DNA of 64,000 nucleotides from an uncultured Pelagibacteraceae bacterium (GCA_902629075.1 CACOPK010000002.1:62001-126000), one strand, 5' to 3'; shown: positions 10,037 to 19,700, numbered from the stretch's first letter. Numbers and translations are program-made. The notes: a model not told the origin generated them from the sequence alone.

Positions 10037-11289
10037 TAGTGTGCTACTGCTGCTGCGCCGTGTTCATCAACAAGATCACCGCTTACAAATCTATTAATGT
10101 TGAAAGCAGCATTTAATGCATGTGGTTCATCATTTGCTATTGTGTGAGCAAATAAATCTCCTGACCCAGGAGTTGCTTTAAAGCCTCCTGTACCCCAACC
10201 ACAATTAAAATATAAACCTTTAATGCTTGTTTTGCTAATTATTGGACTTGCATCTGGACAAATATCAACAATTCCCCCCCATTGTCTCAACATTTTCATT
10301 CTACTGAATATTGGATAAAGTTCTAAAATTGCTTTTAAAGTTCCTTCTACTACATCATGACTTCCTCTTTGAGTATAAGAAACATATGCATCTGTTCCTG
10401 CGCCAATGACTAATTCACCTTTATCTGATTGACTCACATAAGCATGAACCGCATTGGACATTACAACGGTATCTATAATTGGTTTTACAGGTTCAGAAAC
10501 TAGCGCTTGTAGAGGTTTACTTTCTAGCGGCAACCTAATACCAGCCATATTTGCTATTACACTTGAATGTCCAGCTGCAACAACTCCAATTTTTTTAGTT
10601 TTAATGAACCCTTTTGTAGTTTCTAAGCCTTCAACAGCATCATTTATTCTTTTAATTCCTTTTACTTCACAATTTTGGATTATATCAACCCCCATTGCAT
10701 CTGCTCCTCTAGCATATCCCCAAGCAACTGCATCGTGTCGTGCTGTTCCAGCTCTTCTTTGAAGCGTTCCCCCTAAAACAGGATATCTAATATCAGGAGA
10801 TGTATTAATAATAGGACAAAATTTTTTAACTTCTTCTGTTGACAGCCACACCGCATCAATTCCATTTAACCTATTTGCATGAGTTCTTCTCTTTAAATCT
10901 CTTACATCCTGAAGATTATGAGCAAGATTCATAACTCCTCTTTGGCTGAACATTACATTGTAATTAATTTCTTGTGATAAATTTTCCCATAATTTAAGTG
11001 CATGATCATATAAACCTGCACTTGCATCCCAAAGATAATTTGATCTTATAATAGTTGTATTACGACCAGTATTTCCACCGCCGATCCAACCTTTTTCGAC
11101 AACTGCAATATTTTTCATATTGTGTTTTTTAGCTAGGTAAAAAGCAGTAGCTAATCCATGGCCTCCACCTCCAACAATTACAGCCTCATATTCTTTTTTT
11201 GGTTCTGGATCTCTCCAGGCCTGTTGCCAATTTTCATGGTAAGACAGAGAATTCTTTAATAGTGAAAATATAGAATAATTATTTTTCAT
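10036..11289 (-). CDS. soxB: Sarcosine oxidase beta subunit
   Basis: A 417-residue flavoprotein subunit where sarcosine is oxidised. The FAD-binding loop is [14 protein letters not shown] (37-50). His185 in [14 protein letters not shown] is the residue expected to carry covalent FMN at the alpha-beta interface. It is the first gene of the minus-strand soxBDAG operon. A TTGAAA-17-TTTATA promoter with a palindromic spacer lies just upstream (11309-11337). There is no strong Shine-Dalgarno sequence. Confidence 0.97.
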   Translation of the reverse strand: MKNNYSIFSLLKNSLSYHENWQQAWRDPEPKKEYEAVIVGGGGHGLATAFYLAKKHNMKNIAVVEKGWIGGGNTGRNTTIIRSNYLWDASAGLYDHALKLWENLSQEINYNVMFSQRGVMNLAHNLQDVRDLKRRTHANRLNGIDAVWLSTEEVKKFCPIINTSPDIRYPVLGGTLQRRAGTARHDAVAWGYARGADAMGVDIIQNCEVKGIKRINDAVEGLETTKGFIKTKKIGVVAAGHSSVIANMAGIRLPLESKPLQALVSEPVKPIIDTVVMSNAVHAYVSQSDKGELVIGAGTDAYVSYTQRGSHDVVEGTLKAILELYPIFSRMKMLRQWGGIVDICPDASPIISKTSIKGLYFNCGWGTGGFKATPGSGDLFAHTIANDEPHALNAAFNINRFVSGDLVDEHGAAAVAH

Positions 11290-11308
11290 ATTTTGCCAAT
11301 AATTACTT

Positions 11309-11337
11309 TATAAATATTGAATATTCAATGATTTCAA
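11309..11337 (-). promoter_or_regulatory. soxBDAG promoter with palindromic spacer
   Basis: Read on the minus strand, TTGAAA (11337-11332) is followed by a 17-base spacer and TTTATA (11314-11309), a good sigma-70-type arrangement starting near 11300, about 10 bases before soxB. The spacer holds the perfect 14-base palindrome ATTGAATATTCAAT (11316-11329). A palindrome there is a typical operator position for a repressor, or for a MerR-type activator. The elements are seen directly; the regulation is inferred. Confidence 0.5.
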
Positions 11338-11353
11338 GTTACACATAATACAA

Positions 11354-11448
11354 GGAAGGATGGGTGAGCTGGTTTAAACCAGCGGTTTGCTAAACCGCCG
11401 TACGCTTGAAAAGGTGTACCGAGGGTTCGAATCCCTCTCCTTCCGCCA
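11354..11448 (+). tRNA. tRNA-Ser (anticodon GCU)
   Basis: The 7-bp acceptor stem GGAAGGA/TCCTTCC closes a cloverleaf with a 5-bp anticodon stem GCGGT/ACCGC, loop TTGCTAA (anticodon GCT, reading AGC/AGU), a long variable arm typical of class II serine tRNAs and a T-loop GGTTCGAATCC. The 3' CCA is encoded. The tRNA ends one base before the stop codon of the convergent transglycosylase gene, so the two share no spacer. Confidence 0.97.
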
Positions 11449-13665
11449 CTAATATAATGGGTTATTTTTAAAGAAATTTATAAGTTTTATTGGTTTTTGT
11501 TCTAAAATATATCTATAAACATTGTAATTTTCCAAAACTCTTTGTACATAATTTCTGGTTTCCTCAAATCTAATAAGTTCAATCCAATTAACGTAGTCAA
11601 TTTGATTTTTTTGAGGATTTTTATTTATTTTTTTCCAATATCTAACTCTTTTAGGTCCTGCATTATAAGCTGCAATAGCAAAAGGGTAGGCACCATCATA
11701 TTCTAAAATTAATCCAGCAATATAATGAGAGCCGAGACTAATGTTATAATCAGGATCGGTTGTTAATCTTGATTTTGAATACGGTAGTTTAGCTTGTTTG
11801 GCTACAACTTTGGCTGTGTACGGCATTAATTGCATTAGTCCTTTTGCTCCTGCCCAACTATTAGCGCTCAAATCAAATTCACTCTCTTGTCTAATTATAG
11901 AAAGAATAAAAGCTGGCTCAGGAATTTTTCTTCCGTTTATATATTTTGGTGTGCTTATTATAGGATAATTATATTTATTATGGAATCTATGTTCATATGA
12001 TGCAATTTTAGAAACTTGTATTGCAAAATCATATCTTCCAATTTCTGTAGCTAATTTTGCTGCAAGAACTTCTGTTCCAGATGTAACATTTTCTAATGCA
12101 AGATGTCTCAGAATATGTTTTGTATATTTATCTTTATCCAATTCATCAAGCAAATAAATAATTTTAACCAATTCATTTGTGTTAAATTTTTCTATAGTTT
12201 TTTTATCTACTTCTATTAAATTTTCTAATTCAAAAAGTTTATTAGGATAAATCTTCATATGAGATAGCTGACCATAATATGTAGTTAAATACTTAGATCC
12301 TTTTCTAAACCATTCGACTGATTTTTCTTTTTTGCCCAACTTTTCATATGTTTTTCCTAGCCAATATGCTCCTCTTGATAAACTTATTGGATATGAAACA
12401 CTTGCATTGAAATTTAAAAAGTGTTCTTCAGCTAAGACTGCATTATTTAAAAAACTAAGGGCAATCCAACCGCTCATCCATTCAGCTTCTGCATATTCAG
12501 GACCTTCTGTTAAAGCATGTTTACTAGAAATTTTATATGCTAACTCATACTTCTTTTTATAGATAAGTGATCTCGATATAATTTCTCTTTCCTTCCACCA
12601 TTTATCTGGTCTAACTAAATATTTCTCTGTATTTTTTATTTGGGTTAAAATTTCAACTGAACTATCAACTCTTCCTCTCTTTCTTCTCCATTTTAAACGA
12701 TCATAATTTAATCCAGCGTCATTTTTATATTTGTTTGGCACTTTATTTATAGCTTGATCAACTCCATAAGATTTACTCATTAATAGTTGTCTTGCTGTAT
12801 AAAGAAGCTCTTCGTTCTTTGGTAAATATCTTAACATTCTTCTTAAATCCCAACTTTTCCCTTCCCATGCAAGGTAGTCGGCTCTTTTAATATAATCTTC
12901 AGCTTTTAAATATTTTTTAAAACGTTTTCGAAAATGTCTTAAATCTCCTTTTGTTAAGTCTGCTGTAATCCAGCCAGATTTAATTAATGTAATACCTTTG
13001 TCTATTTCTCCCATTTTAATTAAACTTTCTCCTAGCATCATTTTTCCATAACCACTAAGAGGATCATTGTCTTTAAAAAGATTAATTATTTGTTTAGGTA
13101 AAATTTTATCTGACGCTAATTTGTGTTCAGCTAAATATTTTATTCGATTTATTCTTGGGTAATCAGAATTCTTTTTAATAAAATTATTATATTCATTAAA
13201 TGTTGCTTTATTACCTGTAGTTAATAAATGTTTCCATTGAATAAAATTATATATTGATTTGTCTCTTGCTTTCCATGCTTCTTTCAATGCATCATACCAC
13301 TTTGATTGTTCCATCAATTTAATTGCTTTTTTGGCCTTTATGACATCTTTCTCTGAATAAAATTTAGATTTTTTGGGTGGTTTAATTTTTGTAACAATAA
13401 TTGGTTTTGGCAGAGGAAGTATTACACCGTCCTTCTTTTGTGTAATTTTGCTATCTTCTTTAACTATTTTTTGGTTTTTCAGTTCGTCATTAGCAAAATT
13501 AGGCTTTTTTTTCGGTAGTAAATAGTTAATTTCATTAAGTTCAATATCGTATTTTTGTATTGTTGGTTTAATTTTAGGAATAATTAGTTCAGATCCTAAA
13601 GCTAAATTAAAATAGTTTACAATAATGATATTAATTACTATTAATTTTATTATTTTTAGGTTCAT
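11449..13665 (-). CDS. slt: Soluble lytic murein transglycosylase (Slt70-like)
   Basis: A 738-residue periplasmic enzyme that cleaves peptidoglycan to 1,6-anhydromuropeptides. An N-terminal hydrophobic stretch (about 4-24) looks like a signal peptide. A lysine/proline-rich linker follows, then a long all-helical superhelical region of TPR-like repeats (about 110-560), then the catalytic SLT domain from about 580. The catalytic Glu594 sits in IIRQESEF, followed by GAKGLMQLMP and AIAAYNAGP. The gene is divergent from dapA (39 bases apart). Its stop codon directly abuts the tRNA-Ser CCA end. Confidence 0.93.
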   Translation of the reverse strand: MNLKIIKLIVINIIIVNYFNLALGSELIIPKIKPTIQKYDIELNEINYLLPKKKPNFANDELKNQKIVKEDSKITQKKDGVILPLPKPIIVTKIKPPKKSKFYSEKDVIKAKKAIKLMEQSKWYDALKEAWKARDKSIYNFIQWKHLLTTGNKATFNEYNNFIKKNSDYPRINRIKYLAEHKLASDKILPKQIINLFKDNDPLSGYGKMMLGESLIKMGEIDKGITLIKSGWITADLTKGDLRHFRKRFKKYLKAEDYIKRADYLAWEGKSWDLRRMLRYLPKNEELLYTARQLLMSKSYGVDQAINKVPNKYKNDAGLNYDRLKWRRKRGRVDSSVEILTQIKNTEKYLVRPDKWWKEREIISRSLIYKKKYELAYKISSKHALTEGPEYAEAEWMSGWIALSFLNNAVLAEEHFLNFNASVSYPISLSRGAYWLGKTYEKLGKKEKSVEWFRKGSKYLTTYYGQLSHMKIYPNKLFELENLIEVDKKTIEKFNTNELVKIIYLLDELDKDKYTKHILRHLALENVTSGTEVLAAKLATEIGRYDFAIQVSKIASYEHRFHNKYNYPIISTPKYINGRKIPEPAFILSIIRQESEFDLSANSWAGAKGLMQLMPYTAKVVAKQAKLPYSKSRLTTDPDYNISLGSHYIAGLILEYDGAYPFAIAAYNAGPKRVRYWKKINKNPQKNQIDYVNWIELIRFEETRNYVQRVLENYNVYRYILEQKPIKLINFFKNNPLY

Positions 13666-13704
13666 ATATTTTTCATGAATCTGTAAATTATGTTATAAGG
13701 ATTT

Positions 13705-14586
13705 ATGTTTAAAGGATCAAATGTAGCTTTAATTACCCCCTTTACCAATAATAAAGTGGACGAGGAAAAGTACGTCAAAATTATCAATTTTCATCTTGAA
13801 AATGGCACTAATGGTCTTGTTCCAGTAGGCACAACAGGGGAGTCTCCAACTTTGTCTCATCATGAACACCAAAAATTAATTGAATTATGTATAAAAGAGT
13901 CAAATGGCAAAATACCTGTTATAGCCGGCACAGGTTCCAATTCTACTGAGGAAGCAATTTCTCTAACTAAACATGCTGAAAAAGCTGGAGCAAATGGTGC
14001 GCTAGTTGTAACGCCATATTATAATAAACCTACTCAAGAAGGACTTTATCAACATTATAAAGCTATTAATGATAATTGTGGAATTCCGATTATTATTTAC
14101 AATATCCCTTCAAGATCAGTAATTGACATGTCGGTAGAAACTATGGCTAGGTTGTTCGAACTAAAAAATATAGTTGGAGTAAAAGATGCTACAGGTGACC
14201 TTGATAGAGTAAACAAACAAAAAACAATAATGGGTGATGAATTTATTCAGTTGACAGGAAATGATGATAACGCATTTGAATTTAATAAACGTGGAGGGGT
14301 AGGAACAATTAGTGTTACAGCGAATATAGCCCCAAAACTATGCTCAGATTTTCAAAAACTTTCAAAGTCAACAAACCAAAATGAGCTAAAAGAAGCAGAA
14401 AGATTAGATGAAATACTTCAACCCTTACATAAAAATCTATTTATCGAAAGCAATCCTTCACCTGTCAAATATGTAGCTAAGTTAATGGGCCTATGTGATG
14501 ATTCAGTTAGATTGCCACTTGTAACTTGCACAGACAAAACAAAAAAAATTTTAGAAGAAATATCAAAAAAAGCTAAAATTATTTAA
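13705..14586 (+). CDS. dapA: 4-hydroxy-tetrahydrodipicolinate synthase
   Basis: DapA condenses pyruvate with aspartate semialdehyde, the first committed step to diaminopimelate and lysine. The 293-residue length is standard. Signatures: LVPVGTTGESPTL (38-50), Tyr132 in IIYNIPSR as proton relay, and Schiff-base Lys160 in GVKDATGD. An AAGGA Shine-Dalgarno sits 4 bases before the ATG, one of the clearer ribosome sites in this window. smpB follows 3 bases after its stop, as in many alphaproteobacteria. Confidence 0.97.
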   Translation: MFKGSNVALITPFTNNKVDEEKYVKIINFHLENGTNGLVPVGTTGESPTLSHHEHQKLIELCIKESNGKIPVIAGTGSNSTEEAISLTKHAEKAGANGALVVTPYYNKPTQEGLYQHYKAINDNCGIPIIIYNIPSRSVIDMSVETMARLFELKNIVGVKDATGDLDRVNKQKTIMGDEFIQLTGNDDNAFEFNKRGGVGTISVTANIAPKLCSDFQKLSKSTNQNELKEAERLDEILQPLHKNLFIESNPSPVKYVAKLMGLCDDSVRLPLVTCTDKTKKILEEISKKAKII

Positions 14587-14589
14587 TTA

Positions 14590-15060
14590 ATGAATATAAA
14601 AAAAAACAATGGTTTAAAAATCATTTGTTTGAATAGAAAAGCTAGTTTTAATTATTTTTTAATTGATATTTTTGAAGCAGGACTCGTACTTAAAGGATCA
14701 GAAATTAAATCAGTTAGAAATGGAAAAGTTAGCATAGCTGACTCTTATGGAATTGAAAAAGATGGAGAATTATATCTAATCAACTCACATATACCAGTAT
14801 ATAAAGAAGCAAGTTACTCTAATCATAATCCATATGCAGAAAGAAAACTTTTACTTAATAAAAGAGAAATAAATAAATTAATAGGTAAAATGAATAAAGA
14901 TGGTTTAACAATAGTTCCAACGAAAATGTATTTTAAAAAAGGTAAAGCAAAAATAGAAATAGCAGTCGCAAAAGGAAAAAAGAATTTTGATAAACGTCAG
15001 TCAAAAAAAACCAGGGATTGGAATCGTGATAAGGCAAGATATTTTAGAAAGACAAGCTAA
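14590..15060 (+). CDS. smpB: tmRNA-binding protein SmpB
   Basis: SmpB brings tmRNA to stalled ribosomes for trans-translation. The 156-residue protein has the OB-fold signatures [14 protein letters not shown] and [13 protein letters not shown], then [20 protein letters not shown], and ends in the basic [15 protein letters not shown] tail that reaches into the ribosome. It lies directly after dapA. Its 3' end overlaps the start region of folK. The tmRNA gene itself was not recognised in this window. Confidence 0.97.
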   Translation: MNIKKNNGLKIICLNRKASFNYFLIDIFEAGLVLKGSEIKSVRNGKVSIADSYGIEKDGELYLINSHIPVYKEASYSNHNPYAERKLLLNKREINKLIGKMNKDGLTIVPTKMYFKKGKAKIEIAVAKGKKNFDKRQSKKTRDWNRDKARYFRKTS

Positions 15061-15553
15061 ATATACATATTTATCTATTGGATCTAATTTAGGTAATAAA
15101 TTATCTAATATTAAAAAAACTTATAATTTATTAGTTATGAATGGGATATCTATTGAAGATTGTTCTAGTTTTTATGAAAATCCATCATGGCCAAATAAAA
15201 AATTTCCACATTTTTTTAATGTTGTAATCAAAATAAAAACAGAATTATCCTTAATTGATCTTTTTAGAACAATAAAAAGAATCGAAAAAAAAATTGGAAG
15301 AAAAAAATCATTAAGAAATCATCCCAGATTGTGTGATATTGACATAATAGATTACAAAGGTTTATGTTTAAATAAGAGCCTGAATAATCATAAAATTATT
15401 ACACCACATCCAAGGATGCATAATAGAAATTTTGTTATTTTTCCTCTTTTTGAGATAAATAAAACCTGGATTCACCCAAAAACAAAGGTAAATATTTATA
15501 ATATAATTAATCAATTTCGTAGTATGGACTTTTCTGACATTAGAATTGTTTAG
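15026..15553 (+). CDS. folK: 2-amino-4-hydroxy-6-hydroxymethyldihydropteridine pyrophosphokinase
   Basis: HPPK transfers pyrophosphate to 6-hydroxymethyl-dihydropterin in folate synthesis. Evidence: [11 protein letters not shown] at the start, FYENPSWP, then [12 protein letters not shown] (the ATP/Mg site, R-x2-D-x-D type) and the late IITPHPRM block. The frame has no ATG near the conserved start. I place the start at GTG 15026, giving 175 residues and a 35-base overlap with smpB; an upstream TTG at 14987 is the alternative. Function is sure, start is not. Confidence 0.85.
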   Translation: MIRQDILERQAKYTYLSIGSNLGNKLSNIKKTYNLLVMNGISIEDCSSFYENPSWPNKKFPHFFNVVIKIKTELSLIDLFRTIKRIEKKIGRKKSLRNHPRLCDIDIIDYKGLCLNKSLNNHKIITPHPRMHNRNFVIFPLFEINKTWIHPKTKVNIYNIINQFRSMDFSDIRIV

Positions 15554-15574
15554 AATTAATGATATAATAAAAAC

Positions 15575-17320
15575 ATGTTAAAATCAGACGATTTAATAAA
15601 TAAAGTCAAAGTTTATAATAAGTTTCTTAACCCAGAAACTTTATCGAAGGCATATAATTTTGCTGTTAAAGCTCATGCTGATCAAAAAAGACATTCAGGA
15701 GATCCCTACGTAATTCATCCTGTTGCTGTAGCTGATATTTTAACGGAATTAAAACTTGATAGCGCAACAATTGCAACAGGATTGCTTCATGATACTATAG
15801 AAGATACACATGCTACATATAATACTATTGTAAAAGAATTTGGTACTGAAGTTGCAGATTTAGTTGATGGTGTAACTAAAATTAGTGTTTTAGAAAACCA
15901 AGCAAATACATCTACAAAAGCTGAAAATTTTAGAAAATTAATTTTAGCAACGTCAAAAGATATAAGGGTTCTTTTAGTTAAACTTGCAGACAGACTTCAT
16001 AATATGAGAACAATTGAGGCTATAGATAATGTTGAAAAAAAAGAACGTATTGCGAAAGAGACAATGGAAATTTATGCACCCTTAGCTGATAGAATGGGAA
16101 TGAATAGAATACGTGATGAACTTGAAGACTTATCTTTTGGTGTACTGAATATAAAAGCAAAAAAAATGATTAAAGATAGGCTTGATGATATTAAAGAAAA
16201 AAACTTACTTAACTTTAAAAATCTTTCTGAAGATTTTCAAAATCTTCTTAGAGAAAATAATTTACAATGTAAAATTTTTGGTAGAGAAAAAACAACGTTT
16301 TCTATATGGAGAAAAATACAACGTAAACGAACTTCTTTGGAGCAAATAACTGACATTATGGGTTTTAGAATTATTATGAACAATATTGAGGAATGTTATA
16401 AAGCTTTAGGAATTTTTCACAGTAAATATAATTGTATACCTGGTAGATTTAAAGACTACATCTCTTCACCTAAAATAAATAACTACCAATCTATTCACAC
16501 AGCAATTATTGGACCAAATAAAAGGCCGATTGAAATTCAATTGCGAACAATGTCAATGCATGAATTTGCACAAAGAGGTATCGCTTCTCATTGGCAATAT
16601 AAATCTTCAGAAAAAGTAAATTCTTTGACATGGAAAGAATATGATTGGCTAGCTGATTTAGTTGAAATTTTAGATAAAAATGAAAATCCTGAAGATTTTT
16701 ATGAGTATACAAAACTTCAAATGTTCCAAGATAACGTTTTTTGTTTTACTCCAAAAGGATCTGTAATAAAATTACCAAAAGACGCAACACCAATAGATTT
16801 CGCATATGCAGTTCATACGCAGGTTGGTGATACAGCTATCGGATGTGAGATTAATGGAAAAGAAAGTCCAATCCAATCAATTTTGAGAAATGGAGATATG
16901 GTTAAAATCTTAACATCAAAAAAAGTTTCACCCTCACTACATTGGATAAGTACAACAAAAACTGGAAAAGCCAGGGCTGCGATAAGAAGATACTGGCAAT
17001 ATAGGGAAAATACTAAACAACTTAAAAGCAAACAATACAACACTACATTATGGATATCTTTACCAGACTTGCCTGGTCAATTAGGAGATGTAACAAGTTT
17101 AATAGGACAAAATAAAATGAATATTTCAAGTGTAGAAATGGTTGAAAAAACAAAAAATACAATTAATTTCAGATTTAATCTTATTATAAATGACTTGAAA
17201 AACTTTACAAATTTGATCAGTGAGTTAAAACAAAAAGAATTAAAATTCAAAATTATTAGACACAAAAATAAAAAATATGCTTTCTTTAAAAAACTCTTTA
17301 GCGGTTTTAAAAAAAACTGA
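15575..17320 (+). CDS. rsh: Bifunctional (p)ppGpp synthetase/hydrolase (RelA/SpoT homologue), shortened
   Basis: This enzyme makes and breaks the stringent alarmone. The N-terminal HD hydrolase has His72-Asp73 in LLHDTIEDT, suggesting it is active. The synthetase has DIMGFRIIM and RFKDYISSPKINNYQSIHT. A TGS domain starts near 390 (CFTPKGSVIKLP) and an ACT domain near 491 (LWISLPDLPGQLG). At 581 residues it is well below the usual 700 or more: only about 40 residues lie between TGS and ACT, so most of the helical and zinc-finger/RIS region is gone. The 3' end overlaps pyrE by 44 bases. Confidence 0.93.
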   Translation: MLKSDDLINKVKVYNKFLNPETLSKAYNFAVKAHADQKRHSGDPYVIHPVAVADILTELKLDSATIATGLLHDTIEDTHATYNTIVKEFGTEVADLVDGVTKISVLENQANTSTKAENFRKLILATSKDIRVLLVKLADRLHNMRTIEAIDNVEKKERIAKETMEIYAPLADRMGMNRIRDELEDLSFGVLNIKAKKMIKDRLDDIKEKNLLNFKNLSEDFQNLLRENNLQCKIFGREKTTFSIWRKIQRKRTSLEQITDIMGFRIIMNNIEECYKALGIFHSKYNCIPGRFKDYISSPKINNYQSIHTAIIGPNKRPIEIQLRTMSMHEFAQRGIASHWQYKSSEKVNSLTWKEYDWLADLVEILDKNENPEDFYEYTKLQMFQDNVFCFTPKGSVIKLPKDATPIDFAYAVHTQVGDTAIGCEINGKESPIQSILRNGDMVKILTSKKVSPSLHWISTTKTGKARAAIRRYWQYRENTKQLKSKQYNTTLWISLPDLPGQLGDVTSLIGQNKMNISSVEMVEKTKNTINFRFNLIINDLKNFTNLISELKQKELKFKIIRHKNKKYAFFKKLFSGFKKN

Positions 17321-17864
17321 AGCATTAATAGAAGGACACTTCATTCTTTCTTCTGGCTTACATTCACCTTTATATGTTCAATGCGCTAAACTACTAAGTT
17401 TTCCAAATAAATCAGAAAAAATTTGCAAATCATTAGCCTTTAAAATTAAAAAACAATTTAAAAAATTTGACATAATTCTTGCACCAGCAGTTGGCGGTAT
17501 TGTTATCGGTTATGAAATTGGGAGAATTTTGAAAAAAGAAACTATTTTTTGCGAAAGAGTCGATGGAAAATTTCGATTAAGAAGAGGTTTTAAAATAAAA
17601 CCAAGAATGAAAGTACTAATAGTTGAGGATGTTATTACTACAGGAAAATCAAGTTTAGAATGTGTAAAATTAATTAAAAATTCTAAAGCAACGTTAAAAG
17701 GTTTTGCTTGTATAATTGATAGATCAAAAAAAAATCAACTTAAAATAAAAAAAAAAATTATTTCTCAGGTTAAACTAAGCATACCAACATATAAAAAAAA
17801 TAATTTGCCTTCTTATTTAAAAAAAATCCCTGTAACTTCTCCTGGTAGCAGAAGAATAAAATGA
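17277..17864 (+). CDS. pyrE: Orotate phosphoribosyltransferase
   Basis: PyrE joins orotate to PRPP to give OMP in pyrimidine synthesis. The 195 residues carry the family opening EALIEGHFILSSGLHSP and the PRPP loop VLIVEDVITTGKSS. I keep the ATG at 17277, because the conserved region begins about 14 residues later as in other PyrE proteins, even though it overlaps rsh by 44 bases in another frame. It overlaps pdxJ by 4 bases, so it belongs to the rsh-to-recO run. Confidence 0.94.
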   Translation: MLSLKNSLAVLKKTEALIEGHFILSSGLHSPLYVQCAKLLSFPNKSEKICKSLAFKIKKQFKKFDIILAPAVGGIVIGYEIGRILKKETIFCERVDGKFRLRRGFKIKPRMKVLIVEDVITTGKSSLECVKLIKNSKATLKGFACIIDRSKKNQLKIKKKIISQVKLSIPTYKKNNLPSYLKKIPVTSPGSRRIK

Positions 17865-18583
17865 TAAATTTAGGTGTTAATATTGATCATGTAGCTACTG
17901 TCAGAAATGCTCGTGGCGAGAATCATCCTGAACCTTTAAAAGCTGCTAAACTAGCTTTAAAATCAGGCGCTAATTCAATTACAATTCATTTAAGGGAGGA
18001 TAAAAGACATATTAATGAAAAAGATTTAAAAAAAATTTCCAAGTTAAAAAAAATACCATTAAATTTAGAGATGGCCTCAACAGAAAAAATGTTAAAAATT
18101 GCTTTAAAATATAATCCTTCTTATGCTTGTATAGTGCCAGAAAAAAGACAAGAGATTACTACTGAAGGCGGTTTAAATTTAAAAAAAAATAATAATAAAC
18201 TCAAAAAAATCATAAAAAAACTTAATCAAGCTAATATCAGAACAAGTCTTTTTGTTAATCCTTCTATTAATGATATTAAAGTTGCAAAATCATTAGGAAC
18301 TAAATGTATAGAACTTCATACGGGAAAAATCTCTAATCTTGTAAAAAAAAATAAAAATTATCAAAAAGAATTTTTAAATATTAGAAAATGTGCGAAGTAT
18401 GCAGATGCATTAAATTTAGAGGTTCACGCAGGACATGGTTTAGACTATAAAACAACAAAAATTTTAAAAAAAATAAGTCAAATCAAGGAGTATAATATTG
18501 GACATTTTATTATTGGTGAATCAATACAATATGGTTTAAAAAATGTTATTAAATCTTTTAAGAAAATTTTAAAAAAAACATAA
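17861..18583 (+). CDS. pdxJ: Pyridoxine 5'-phosphate synthase
   Basis: PdxJ closes the pyridoxine ring from 1-deoxyxylulose 5-phosphate and 3-amino-2-oxopropyl phosphate. The 240-residue TIM barrel opens with LGVNIDHVATVRNARG (the active-site His-Arg segment). It also has ITIHLREDKRHI, LEVHAGHGLDY and the phosphate-binding HFIIGESI. It overlaps pyrE by 4 bases and acpS by 1 base. The order pdxJ-acpS-lepB-rnc is a widespread proteobacterial arrangement. Confidence 0.97.
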   Translation: MINLGVNIDHVATVRNARGENHPEPLKAAKLALKSGANSITIHLREDKRHINEKDLKKISKLKKIPLNLEMASTEKMLKIALKYNPSYACIVPEKRQEITTEGGLNLKKNNNKLKKIIKKLNQANIRTSLFVNPSINDIKVAKSLGTKCIELHTGKISNLVKKNKNYQKEFLNIRKCAKYADALNLEVHAGHGLDYKTTKILKKISQIKEYNIGHFIIGESIQYGLKNVIKSFKKILKKT

Positions 18584-18969
18584 TGTCAATCTTAGGAATA
18601 GGTGTAGATATAGTTAACAATAACAGATTAAAAAAACTGGTTAAAAATAAATATTTTATTCGTAGAGTATTTACTAACGACGAACAAAAAGGATCATTAA
18701 AGCTTAAAAATAAATTGAATTATTATTCAAAAAGATTTGCTGCAAAAGAGGCTTTTTCAAAAGCTACTGGCTTCGGAATTTCTGAAAATCTTCATTTTAA
18801 AAATATTGAAGTAAAAAGTAATAAAAGAGGAAAGCCCTCTATTAATCTTAACAAATCAACAGTATTATTTTTAAAAAAAAAGTTTGGAGTAAAATCATTT
18901 AAAACAAATTTATCTCTATCTGACGAAAAAAATTATTCGATAGCTTACGTAATAATTGAAAAAAAATGA
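18583..18969 (+). CDS. acpS: Holo-[acyl-carrier-protein] synthase
   Basis: AcpS attaches the 4'-phosphopantetheine arm of CoA to acyl carrier protein. The 128 residues hold the two Mg-binding motifs: GIGVDIV at the N-terminus (Asp8) and RFAAKEAFSKATG in the middle (the Glu of KEA). The family also has the RGKPSI turn, present here. It is coupled by overlaps of 1 base to pdxJ and 4 bases to lepB. Confidence 0.96.
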   Translation: MSILGIGVDIVNNNRLKKLVKNKYFIRRVFTNDEQKGSLKLKNKLNYYSKRFAAKEAFSKATGFGISENLHFKNIEVKSNKRGKPSINLNKSTVLFLKKKFGVKSFKTNLSLSDEKNYSIAYVIIEKK

Positions 18970-19700
18970 TAAAAAAAAAAACAATTATAGATAATTTTAA
19001 AACGTTAATTTACGCCTTAATTATAGCCATTATAATTAGATCTTTAATAATACAACCATTTTATATTCCTTCATCATCAATGGAGTCTACCCTTTTAGTT
19101 GGTGATAGACTGTTTGTTACTAAATATTCATATGGCTACAGCAAACATTCTTTTCCATTTAGCCCGCCAATATTTAAAAATAGAATTCAAAAAAAAAATC
19201 CAGAGAGAGGAGATATAATAGTCTTTAAAACTCCAGCTGATAACAGGACTGACTATATAAAAAGATTAATTGGACTACCTGGTGATGTAATTCAATTTAT
19301 TGATGGAAATTTGTATATCAACAATAATCAAGTTTTAAGAACATTAATTAGTGATAACGAAAAACTTTATTGTGGCAATCAACAAATAGAAGTTTCAAAA
19401 TTTGAAGAAAAATTATCAAATAATAAATCTTATATAGCTTCATATAGAAATGATATTTCTTATCAAAATTCAGATAAATATTTAGTTCCAGACAATCATT
19501 ATTTTTTTTTAGGTGATAATAGAGATTGTTCGAAAGATAGTAGATTTTTGTCAGAAGTAGGTTACGTTCATAACAATAACCTAGTAGGAAAAGCTCAATT
19601 ATTGTTTTTTTCATCTAACGCAAGAAAAGGTAGTATATTTCAAATTTGGAAGTGGGGAAGTATTATTAGATTTGATAGATTCTTCCAAAAATTAAACTAA
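18966..19700 (+). CDS. lepB: Signal peptidase I
   Basis: LepB cleaves signal peptides on the outer face of the inner membrane. The 244-residue protein has one N-terminal membrane segment (about 12-30), then catalytic Ser38 in IPSSSMEST and the general base Lys99 in DYIKRLIGLPGD. The late box GDNRDCSKDSR is the conserved family signature (usually GDNRDNSxDSR). It is coupled to acpS and rnc by 4- and 1-base overlaps. Confidence 0.96.
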   Translation: MIKKKTIIDNFKTLIYALIIAIIIRSLIIQPFYIPSSSMESTLLVGDRLFVTKYSYGYSKHSFPFSPPIFKNRIQKKNPERGDIIVFKTPADNRTDYIKRLIGLPGDVIQFIDGNLYINNNQVLRTLISDNEKLYCGNQQIEVSKFEEKLSNNKSYIASYRNDISYQNSDKYLVPDNHYFFLGDNRDCSKDSRFLSEVGYVHNNNLVGKAQLLFFSSNARKGSIFQIWKWGSIIRFDRFFQKLN

